Below, piece after piece: positions 1 to 5,973 of a stretch of 10,051 nt of DNA (its first letter is position 1; each line of letters begins with the position of its first letter). Source of the stretch: Dehalococcoidia bacterium UBA1152. Lineage in GTDB: Bacteria > Chloroflexota > Dehalococcoidia > Lucifugimonadales > UBA2962. The notes under the pieces were generated by a model. It did no database searches. It was not told where the DNA came from and saw nothing but the letters and a program-made list of their open reading frames with translations. The translations under genes were made by a program, and so were the position numbers. The stretch is from contig DBZU01000065.1 of assembly GCA_002311285.1 (NCBI GenBank), forward strand, positions 1 through 10,051. Reading direction: 5' to 3'.

Positions 1-98
1 AAAATAAAAAAATAAGTGGTGGGAAGTAATTTAGTTTTATCTACAATAGTTTATTTAATAGGCTACAACGGCCCGGGTTTGAGCTGTGCCGCATTACT

Positions 99-788
99 TT
101 GTTAACCGCTAAGATACAAAACACTTTCGGCGAAACTTCTGGCACCTGTCTGCCTCCGGTGGGTTGGCATATACCTACAGATTGTGAATGGATGTACGTG
201 GAAGGTACTTTAGGAATGAGTACAGCAGACCAGGAAAGTACTGGATTTCCTGGCACTGATGAGGGCGGAAAACTAAAAGAATCAGGTACTGCCCACTGGG
301 ATAGCTCAGGCGCAGGGGTTACCAATAGCAGTGGTTTTGCAGGCCTTCCGGGTGGTCACCGTTATGCCATTGGATTCTTCATCAACATTAGTCAATCCGG
401 TGGTTGGTGGAGTTCTACGGAGAACAGTACAAGCGATGCCTGGTATCGAATCATGGAGGACGACAGGATTTCTGTTGGAAGGTACAACTACGCTAAGACT
501 TTCGGTTTTTCTGTTCGTTGTTTTAAAGGCCCTAATATATCATCTTCAAAAGAATCAATAGACTTTAGAAGAATAAATATTTACCCCAACCCTGTTGCCA
601 ACTACGTTGTAGTAGAGCCAGAACACCCCTCTACACTAACCCTATACAACGCACAAGGGCAACTACTACTAACCAAAGAGATCAATCATACCCATACCCT
701 CAACACATCTCATCTATCAAAGGGTATTTACTTCCTTAGGGCAACCAACGAGAGAGGGGTGTATTATCAGAAGGTAGTGAAAGAGTAA
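99..788 (+). CDS. FISUMP-domain protein with T9SS type A sorting domain, N-terminally truncated (possible gene remnant)
   Basis: The first ~142 residues match the second half of the Fibrobacter succinogenes major paralogous (FISUMP) domain: GWHIPTDCEW (22-31), GGKLKESGTAHW (56-67), GFAGLPGGHR (79-88), WWSSTE (103-108) and the closing GFSVRC (136-141). Residues ~158-229 form a T9SS type A sorting domain, with NIYPNP at 160-165, a LYNAQGQLL strand, the LSKGIYFL motif and a basic end. Such proteins are normally exported by Sec, then carried across the outer membrane and anchored by T9SS. Here no signal peptide and no first half of FISUMP (the usual IGNQWWMAENL region) is visible. The frame is open back to a TAA at 27-29 but contains no ATG before codon 32, and the start used is a TTG at 99. 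The upstream bases 1-98 are AT-rich and show no clear promoter. I infer a 5'-truncated remnant, although an upstream frameshift or a contig edge cannot be excluded. The stop lies 18 bp before the kinase gene. Confidence 0.7.
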   Translation: MLTAKIQNTFGETSGTCLPPVGWHIPTDCEWMYVEGTLGMSTADQESTGFPGTDEGGKLKESGTAHWDSSGAGVTNSSGFAGLPGGHRYAIGFFINISQSGGWWSSTENSTSDAWYRIMEDDRISVGRYNYAKTFGFSVRCFKGPNISSSKESIDFRRINIYPNPVANYVVVEPEHPSTLTLYNAQGQLLLTKEINHTHTLNTSHLSKGIYFLRATNERGVYYQKVVKE

Positions 789-806
789 GGTTTTGTATAT
801 TGGGGT

Positions 807-2762
807 ATGAAAAAGTTTCTCCTCATACTCCCGCTCTGCTGCTGGCTCACCGCCGTTCCTGCTCTTAACGTTGATTCACTCTGGGGCCTATGGAACGACA
901 AAACCCAGCCAGACACCGTCCGCCTTAATGCCATGCATAAAATAGCAAAGGATGGTTATTTATACTCACAGCCAGACAGTGCTTTTTATTTTGCAGGGCT
1001 ACAATACGAATTTGCAAAATCTGTAAACGATAAAAACTGGATGCTAAATGCTTTACTCACCCAAGGGGCGTCCTTTTATATAAAAGGCAACTATGAAAAG
1101 GCGCTGGAATTATATCAAAAATCTTTAGGGATAAGCGAAGAACAAGGCAATAAAATAGGAATGGCTAATTCTTACAACAACATTGGTCTTATTTGCCATG
1201 ATCAAGGTAACTACGAAGAGGAACTTAATTACTATAAAAAGAGTTTAAAGATCTTTCAAGAATTAGGCAATAAAAGTGGAATAGCTGCTACCTTAAACAA
1301 CATTGGGCGTGTTTACAATATACAAGACAACAACGAAGAAGCACTTAATTACTATAAAAAGAGTTTAAAGATCCAAAAAGAAACAGGTAATAAATTTGGA
1401 ATTGCTTCTTCCTTAAATAACATTGGAGTTATTTACAGACACCAAGGCAACTATGATAAGGCGCTTGGTTACTACAAAAAGAGTTTAAGGATAAAAGAAG
1501 AAATAGGCGATCAAAAAGGAATGGCTCATTCCTTAAGTAACATTGGGCTTGTTTACAATATACAAGACAACAACGAAGAAGCATTTAATTACTATAAAAA
1601 GAGTTTAAAGATCCACAAAGAAATAGGTGATAAATATGGAATGTCTGCTTCCTTAGCCAATATTGGGATAATTTACTATAATCAAGGCAATTATGCAAAG
1701 GCACTAACCTATGTTAAAGATGCTCTCAAATTATCACAGCAGATAAATGCACTTGACTTTGTTGATGATTATAGCAAACAACTCTACGAGATCTATAAAA
1801 AAACAGGTAACAGCAAAAAAGCATTACAGATGTATGAGTTGTATACAATAACCAAAGATACTTTGGCAAAAAAAAGTGCAAATGAACAGGCAATAAAGCT
1901 GGAAGCTAAAAGAAAATATGAAGAAAAGAAATTAGCAGACAGTATCAGAAATAGAGAATTAGCTAAAGTAAAAGACGCACAGCTTTTTGCTCAGAAAGCA
2001 AAGCTTAAACAGGAAAAAATCATACGTTATGGTCTGATAGGTGGTCTGCTGGTAATAGCCCTTTCCTTATTGCTAATCATACGCAGCTACAAACAAAAAC
2101 TTCTTGCCCGGGAGCAGTTGGGAATCAAGAATAAAGAAATTAATAAACTTAAAGGGCAGGAAATAGAGCGCATCCGTATAGCAAAAGAATTGCATGATGG
2201 TTTAGGAGGCTCGCTGGCAGGCATTAAAATGAGATTGGGTAGCCTGGCAAAGGACAAAAACAGCGATGTTGCCGACTTGAATGAGCTGTCAGTCCAGGTG
2301 GGTGAAGCATGCCGGGAAGTGCGAAATATTTCCCATAATTTAATGCCTCCTGTCATTACAGATCGTCACATAACTGAGGCAATTGGTGAGTTTGTCAATG
2401 AGTTTGGTAGATCATCAGGACTTAAGATAAATTTAAATTGTTTTCCTGAAGGGAACTTGAATAAACTTGATAATCTGGTGCAAATTGATCTTTATCGTAT
2501 TGTTCAGGAGTTATTGAATAATGTATATAAACATGCTGGGGCAAATAAGGTAGAAATAGGTCTTATGATGGATGAGGAAGGGATAAACCTGATGGTTGAA
2601 GACGATGGAAGCGGATTTGATCCAAAAAAAAGCACAGATGGAATTGGGTTGAGTAATATTCACTCAAGGGTTGAGGCCCTGGGGGGCACTGTAAAAGTAG
2701 ACAGCCAGAAAAAAAGAGGTACTGCTATACATATCAATATAATATTAAAACAAACAGCATGA
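807..2762 (+). CDS. TPR-containing sensor histidine kinase (HisKA_3/NarX-LiaS type)
   Basis: This 651-residue membrane sensor kinase should autophosphorylate on histidine and pass the phosphate to the response regulator encoded directly downstream. Residues 1-19 look like a signal peptide. Residues ~82-310 hold about six tetratricopeptide repeats spaced exactly 40 residues (for example NNIGLICHDQGNYEEELNYY), predicted to be periplasmic and to bind a protein or peptide signal. A charged coiled coil follows at ~355-405, then one transmembrane helix at 408-426. The cytoplasmic part has a HisKA_3 dimerisation helix with phospho-acceptor H463 in AKELHDGLGG, then a HATPase_c domain: N box QELLNNVYKHAG (567-578), G1 VEDDGSGFD (597-605) and G2 GIGLSNIHSR (612-621). 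All catalytic motifs look intact. The ATG at 807 gives a good signal peptide. The stop overlaps the regulator start as ATGA, which implies translational coupling. The signal sensed is unknown. Confidence 0.93.
   Translation: MKKFLLILPLCCWLTAVPALNVDSLWGLWNDKTQPDTVRLNAMHKIAKDGYLYSQPDSAFYFAGLQYEFAKSVNDKNWMLNALLTQGASFYIKGNYEKALELYQKSLGISEEQGNKIGMANSYNNIGLICHDQGNYEEELNYYKKSLKIFQELGNKSGIAATLNNIGRVYNIQDNNEEALNYYKKSLKIQKETGNKFGIASSLNNIGVIYRHQGNYDKALGYYKKSLRIKEEIGDQKGMAHSLSNIGLVYNIQDNNEEAFNYYKKSLKIHKEIGDKYGMSASLANIGIIYYNQGNYAKALTYVKDALKLSQQINALDFVDDYSKQLYEIYKKTGNSKKALQMYELYTITKDTLAKKSANEQAIKLEAKRKYEEKKLADSIRNRELAKVKDAQLFAQKAKLKQEKIIRYGLIGGLLVIALSLLLIIRSYKQKLLAREQLGIKNKEINKLKGQEIERIRIAKELHDGLGGSLAGIKMRLGSLAKDKNSDVADLNELSVQVGEACREVRNISHNLMPPVITDRHITEAIGEFVNEFGRSSGLKINLNCFPEGNLNKLDNLVQIDLYRIVQELLNNVYKHAGANKVEIGLMMDEEGINLMVEDDGSGFDPKKSTDGIGLSNIHSRVEALGGTVKVDSQKKRGTAIHINIILKQTA
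1310..1615 (+). repeat. Near-identical direct repeats inside the kinase TPR region
   Basis: Bases 1310-1375 and 1550-1615 are identical over 66 bp except for one position (1344 C versus 1584 T). The 240-bp offset equals two 40-residue TPR units. Neighbouring repeat units are less alike, so the pair points to a fairly recent duplication or gene conversion of a two-TPR block. Confidence 0.85.
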
Positions 2763-3418
2763 ACGAAAAGAAGGTTGTAAAAGTGATCCTGGCTGATGAC
2801 CATCCCATGTTTCTTGATGGGCTTACCGAATTGCTCAAAAAAGAAAAGGAAATTGAGATAGTGGGCTTGGCAGTAAATGGCAATGAAGTAATGGATATTC
2901 TTGAGAACAAACCTGCAGATCTTATCATTACTGATGTAAATATGCCTGAACTTGATGGGGTGGAATTAACCAGGAAATTAAAGAAATCCTATCCGGAAAT
3001 AAAGATTTTGGCGCTTACCATGCACGGTTCGGAAAATACAATCTCGACCCTGCTTAAATTGGGAGTGGATGGTTATATCCTAAAGGAGGCAGATATAGAA
3101 GAACTACTCAGTGCGATACATACCATAATCAACGATGAGCAATATTTCAGTCCGGAAGTACAAAAGGCAGTGATGGAAGGCATGATGCCAGATACTGGAA
3201 AGAAGCATCAACAGGATTTCATCCCAAAGCTGAGTGAAAGGGAAATAGAGGTTCTGCACCTTATTTCACAGGAATTCACACAAGAGGAAATTGCAGAAAA
3301 ATTGTTTATCAGCTCTCATACGGTTGTATATCATAAGCGAAAACTAATGATACACTTTGATGTAAAAAGCGTAGCTGGCCTTATAAGAAAAGCCGCAGAA
3401 AAAGGCCTTTTAAAGTAA
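2759..3418 (+). CDS. NarL/FixJ-family response regulator (receiver + LuxR-type HTH)
   Basis: This is a 219-residue cytoplasmic transcription regulator and the likely partner of the overlapping kinase gene. The receiver domain (~6-125) has the acidic pair D13/D14, phospho-acceptor D59 in ITDVNMPELDG, the switch residue T87 and K109 in the GYILKE motif. A linker leads to a LuxR-type four-helix DNA-binding domain at ~157-215 (LSEREIEVLHLIS, then EEIAEKLFISSHTVVYHKRKL, then FDVKSVAGLIRKA). The family binds inverted-repeat operators as dimers after phosphorylation. The ATG at 2759 overlaps the kinase stop by 4 bases. There is no terminator after the stop. Instead, an 18-bp dyad begins 15 bp downstream, the first of four similar arrays in the window, which this protein probably recognises (inference). 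A degraded relative of its C-terminus lies at 5551-5658. Confidence 0.93.
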   Translation: MNEKKVVKVILADDHPMFLDGLTELLKKEKEIEIVGLAVNGNEVMDILENKPADLIITDVNMPELDGVELTRKLKKSYPEIKILALTMHGSENTISTLLKLGVDGYILKEADIEELLSAIHTIINDEQYFSPEVQKAVMEGMMPDTGKKHQQDFIPKLSEREIEVLHLISQEFTQEEIAEKLFISSHTVVYHKRKLMIHFDVKSVAGLIRKAAEKGLLK

Positions 3419-3433
3419 CTATTCAACCCTGAT

Positions 3434-3477
3434 ACTACACAATTGTATAGTTTTCTAAAACTACATGATTGAGTGGT
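3434..3477 (+). promoter_or_regulatory. Operator array A: two 18-bp dyads upstream of the 3592 gene
   Basis: Dyad A1 is ACTACACAATTGTATAGT at 3434-3451, a palindrome with one mismatched pair. Dyad A2 is ACTACATGATTGAGTGGT at 3460-3477 and is more degenerate. They are separated by the 8-bp spacer TTTCTAAA, giving a 26-bp start-to-start distance. The same layout recurs before 5974, 8356 and 9567. The array lies in the gap between the response regulator and the next gene and is predicted to bind that regulator. This is the most divergent of the four arrays. Confidence 0.72.
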
Positions 3478-3498
3478 GCCTCTACTATTTTAGTGCTC

Positions 3499-3506
3499 TA
3501 CTTTTG
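3499..3506 (+). promoter_or_regulatory. Promoter -7 element for the 3592-5566 operon
   Basis: TACTTTTG fits the Bacteroidota -7 consensus TAnnTTTG exactly. It begins 22 bp after dyad A2. No TTTG-like -33 element is found 17-23 bp upstream, where the right half of A2 ends, so an activator is probably needed. Transcription would start near 3511, leaving a leader of about 80 nt. A second, poorer candidate (GATATTTG) lies at 3511-3518. Confidence 0.55.
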
Positions 3507-3591
3507 GCAAGATATTTGTTTCGCAGCGGTTGACCGAACAGGTCCAGTGAATCCAGTGAACGTAAATAAGTAACCCATAAAGAAAAAGACC

Positions 3592-5154
3592 ATGAATAGA
3601 AAAATCTTACTACCGGTTTTATTGCTCGCAATGACAACGAATGCTATCGCCCAAAAAGTCAAATCAAAAGAAGTTAAAACCAGTTATTTATCGGTTCCTC
3701 CTTATGATATTTCTAAAACTGACCCTTCAACCATTATAGCAGAATTTGCTATGGGTGCAACTTCATTTGGCACTGAAAAATTGAAGGATACAAAAACAAT
3801 GTGTGTCCCTAAGAACGGAGGCATAAAAGACGTAATCGAAGTTACAACTTACTATTACGAAATTCCTGTTAGTATTCCAGAATCATACTTCGTTGCGAAA
3901 AATCCATCCGGAGTTATCGTTTATGCATCTGAAGTCTCCCAACCAGGCAAGGCTGTTGCGAGATTCGGATTTGAAAAATGCGAATATTGGATCTCCGACA
4001 GGATGAAGAAAGACTGGGCATCCAAGGGTGCTGGCTTTAAGTCCGGAGAAAAGAGAAAGCATGAAACAGAAATGTCTAACAAAGCCATGGAAGAGGCAAA
4101 AGCAAATGTGTATTTGTCTTTTGTCGATGAGGCATTTAAAGTCTATACGGCAAAAGGGAAAGGATTTGACTATACAGGTTTAGAGGCGGCACTGGAAAAA
4201 GCTCAAAAGGCATATGCGAACATTGCTAAATCTGGTCCTAATCAAGCTGCTTTTGGTATGTTGAAAGAATGCATTGAGCTATGGGAAAAGGACCTTGCCG
4301 ATCTAGACACTGAAGACAAAAAAGCAAGGATTAATAAAAATATCGGCAAAGGGCTTCATGAAAATTGTGCCAGGGCATATATGTATATGTATGACATTGA
4401 TAAAGCACTAGAGCATGGCAGAGATTTTAAAAAGCTGTTTGGTAACATGCATACTCCTAGATCAGATGCATTTGATGCGCTCATGCTGCGAATGGAGATG
4501 CAGAAGATAGCTGTAGAAAAAAACAGCTCACTAATGGAGGATATTTCCGCCTTAAATTCAAAGGCCAAAGCCTCCTCTAAAACGTCTGTTAAAGTTGCTA
4601 AATTGGGATCTTCAGACTTTGCACGATTAAAGAAAGAACATCTGTCATTTAGAAGAACTCAGCATGCAGGTGTAATGGATTCCAGGAAAAAGGAAGAAGA
4701 TGCTGCCATAGCAAGTGGCGAGTTGAACCCGTATCAAAAGTATGTTTCCCCGGGTGTTGGTGGTCCGGCAATTATGATGACAATGGCCCCATCCCCGCTA
4801 AACGGATTCCCTGAATTATCTGAACTCCCAAAGGAGATGTGCGCTATTGAGGGATTGACTCAGATCATAATTATGAATAATAAGGTTGAATCTGTACCTG
4901 CTGAGATAGGTGGTATGGCTAGTCTTAACAAGCTGAATCTTACTGGCAATAATGTGAAGACCTTGCCTGCAGAAATCGGACAGTTATCTAATCTTAAGAC
5001 ACTTAAATTAGGGAAAAACCCCATTGAAAGTCTTCCTAAAGAGATCGCTAATTGCAAAAACTTGAAGTCCCTTACCCTTAAGGGGTGCAAGCTTAATACT
5101 GCAGCACAGAATGAGCTTGCTGCATGGTTGCCCAATTGTAAAATCAAATACTAG
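3592..5154 (+). CDS. Secreted protein of unknown function with C-terminal leucine-rich repeats
   Basis: The 520-residue product begins with a clear signal peptide (positive MNRK, hydrophobic core, likely cut after A20 in NAIA|QK). Residues ~21-160 hold an uncharacterised domain rich in beta-prone stretches. Residues ~160-370 are helical and charged, with a TPR-like look (for example AYMYMYDIDKALEHGRDFKKLF at 262-283) but no repeat I can align with confidence. Residues ~405-500 are leucine-rich repeats of the LPxEIGxLxxLxxLxL type (ELPKEM, SVPAEIGGMASLNKLNL, TLPAEIGQLSNLKTLKLGKN, SLPKEIANCKNLKSLTL), a protein-binding scaffold. No T9SS sorting domain and no lipobox are present, so the protein is probably periplasmic or released. 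The gene sits behind operator array A and is followed after 1 bp by a lipoprotein gene, so the two are likely co-translated. The ATG at 3592 has an A-rich leader typical of the phylum. Confidence 0.82.
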   Translation: MNRKILLPVLLLAMTTNAIAQKVKSKEVKTSYLSVPPYDISKTDPSTIIAEFAMGATSFGTEKLKDTKTMCVPKNGGIKDVIEVTTYYYEIPVSIPESYFVAKNPSGVIVYASEVSQPGKAVARFGFEKCEYWISDRMKKDWASKGAGFKSGEKRKHETEMSNKAMEEAKANVYLSFVDEAFKVYTAKGKGFDYTGLEAALEKAQKAYANIAKSGPNQAAFGMLKECIELWEKDLADLDTEDKKARINKNIGKGLHENCARAYMYMYDIDKALEHGRDFKKLFGNMHTPRSDAFDALMLRMEMQKIAVEKNSSLMEDISALNSKAKASSKTSVKVAKLGSSDFARLKKEHLSFRRTQHAGVMDSRKKEEDAAIASGELNPYQKYVSPGVGGPAIMMTMAPSPLNGFPELSELPKEMCAIEGLTQIIIMNNKVESVPAEIGGMASLNKLNLTGNNVKTLPAEIGQLSNLKTLKLGKNPIESLPKEIANCKNLKSLTLKGCKLNTAAQNELAAWLPNCKIKY

Positions 5155-5155
5155 A

Positions 5156-5566
5156 ATGATGAAAAAAACATTACAACTTACTTTGGTAGGCTTTTCGTGC
5201 ATGATTTTACTGACTGAGTGTAAGAAAGAGGAAGAACTTACTCCTAAAGAAATGTTTGAGGGTAAGTGGACGATCACATCTCAGGAAATTCTTGCTGTGG
5301 TAGTTCCCGGAGATGGATCATATTTAACATTTAACTCATGTGCATCAACTTGCAGTGGAATAGATTACAAAGCCTCTGATGCATCGACAGGGACCTTCAC
5401 CTATACGATTGATGATGATGCGACCGAGATTGTAATTGATGATACTACAAGCGCGGGAGGCAATTACAATTTCACCTGGGATATCCTGGAATTAACAGAG
5501 GAAAAGTTTAGAATGACTACAACGACAATTCTTGGCAACATGAAAATTGAGATGTCAAAGAATTAA
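5156..5566 (+). CDS. Small lipocalin-like lipoprotein
   Basis: I place the start at the ATG at 5156 (a second ATG follows at 5159), 1 bp after the upstream stop, giving 136 residues. A longer reading from 5111 would add an N-terminal stretch overlapping the upstream gene and would bury the signal peptide. The N-terminus MMKKTLQLTLVGFSCMILL is a lipoprotein signal with probable lipidated C22 followed by KKEEE. The lipobox LTEC has an unusual glutamate just before the cysteine. From ~34 the EGKWTIT motif and alternating beta strands (FTYTIDDDATEIVI, NYNFTWDILELTEEKFRMTT) resemble the lipocalin-like/extracellular beta-barrel lipoproteins common in Bacteroidota. Two cysteines at 62 and 66 could form a disulfide. 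Ligand and role are unknown. The last ~16 bases overlap, in another frame, a response-regulator remnant, so the C-terminus may have been formed by a rearrangement. Confidence 0.8.
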   Translation: MMKKTLQLTLVGFSCMILLTECKKEEELTPKEMFEGKWTITSQEILAVVVPGDGSYLTFNSCASTCSGIDYKASDASTGTFTYTIDDDATEIVIDDTTSAGGNYNFTWDILELTEEKFRMTTTTILGNMKIEMSKN

Positions 5567-5658
5567 CCCTCTCTCCTCACACATTTATCTTCTACAAGCG
5601 AATAGCCAGCTTTGATGTAAAAAGCGCAGTAGGGCGTATCATTAAACAAGCAAGGTAA
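5551..5658 (+). pseudogene. Remnant of a LuxR-type response regulator 3' end
   Basis: Read in the frame starting at 5551 and ending at the TAA 5656-5658, the bases encode VKELTLSPHTFIFYKRIAS followed by FDVKSAVGRIIKQAR. This matches the recognition-helix region and last helix of LuxR-type regulators (family form KELFLSPHTV) and the end of the intact regulator at 2759-3418 (LFISSHTVVYHKR, FDVKSVAGLIRKA). The 16 bases TTTGATGTAAAAAGCG at 5611-5626 also occur at 3357-3372. Relative to the intact gene two residues are missing between the KR and FDVKS blocks. An in-frame TGA lies just upstream (5548-5550) and there is no receiver domain or start codon, so it cannot encode a working regulator. Confidence 0.75.
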
Positions 5659-5681
5659 AGTCAATAGATTTATCACTCTTA

Positions 5682-5707
5682 GGGCCTGGACCACCAGGCC
5701 CTTTTTT
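5682..5707 (+). terminator. Rho-independent terminator
   Basis: A perfect 8-bp stem GGGCCTGG / CCAGGCCC with a 4-base loop (ACCA) is followed by six T. It closes the transcription unit that starts upstream of 3592 and probably once served the decayed regulator at 5551-5658. Confidence 0.9.
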
Positions 5708-5829
5708 ATGATCTGCTGCTTCATTTTTCAATTTTCATGGATACTAACAACCTGTCTTGATCCACGACGAATACAATCACGATCCACAAGCTTTAGAATT
5801 CCTGCTGAACGCGCCTTTGTATCTGGCAG
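5708..5829. other. Intergenic stretch without recognisable content
   Basis: Between the terminator and operator array B there is no ORF with coding character, no dyad related to the arrays and no promoter-like element I can defend. With the flanking remnant, terminator, array and leader, this accounts for the gene-free stretch 5567-5973. Confidence 0.5.
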
Positions 5830-5895
5830 ACTACACAATTAGGTAGTTTTTCCTACACAATTAGGTAGTTTTTCAAAACCACACAATTAGGTGGT
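5830..5895 (+). promoter_or_regulatory. Operator array B: three 18-bp dyads upstream of the 5974 gene
   Basis: B1 is ACTACACAATTAGGTAGT (5830-5847), B2 is CCTACACAATTAGGTAGT (5852-5869) and B3 is ACCACACAATTAGGTGGT (5878-5895). B2 and B3 have the standard 26-bp spacing with spacer TTTTCAAA. The extra copy B1 lies 22 bp before B2. B3 has the CC...GG outer bases seen in the promoter-proximal dyads of arrays C and D. This is the only array in the window with three sites. Confidence 0.8.
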
Positions 5896-5916
5896 GTTTT
5901 TGCAAAATCCTTGGCA

Positions 5917-5924
5917 GACCTTTG
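5917..5924 (+). promoter_or_regulatory. Promoter -7 element for the 5974 gene
   Basis: GACCTTTG, one mismatch from TAnnTTTG, starts 22 bp after dyad B3, the same distance as in the other three units. The -33 position is occupied by the end of B3 and shows no TTTG at normal spacing. Transcription would start near 5929. From 5896 to the start codon the sequence is nearly identical to 8278-8355. Confidence 0.55.
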
Positions 5925-5973
5925 TTATTACAAAAACTAATTAAAGATTATAAACAGACTAAAAACAAAAATC

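Noticed and set aside
403..525. Possible diversity-generating retroelement target (C-terminal part of the lectin-like FISUMP domain)
   Set aside because: No reverse transcriptase gene or template repeat is visible in the window, and a T9SS tail follows the candidate variable region.
331..561. Second + strand open frame inside the FISUMP gene
   Set aside because: It lies in another frame of a region with clear FISUMP motifs, and its product resembles nothing known.
3543..3560. Tandem 9-bp repeat TCCAGTGAA in the leader of the 3592 gene
   Set aside because: Only two short copies, not found before the other regulon genes. It is too little to call a site.
5111..5155. Upstream start for the lipoprotein gene
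   Set aside because: It would add 15 residues overlapping the LRR gene and bury the lipoprotein signal peptide. The ATG at 5156 gives a standard lipoprotein N-terminus.
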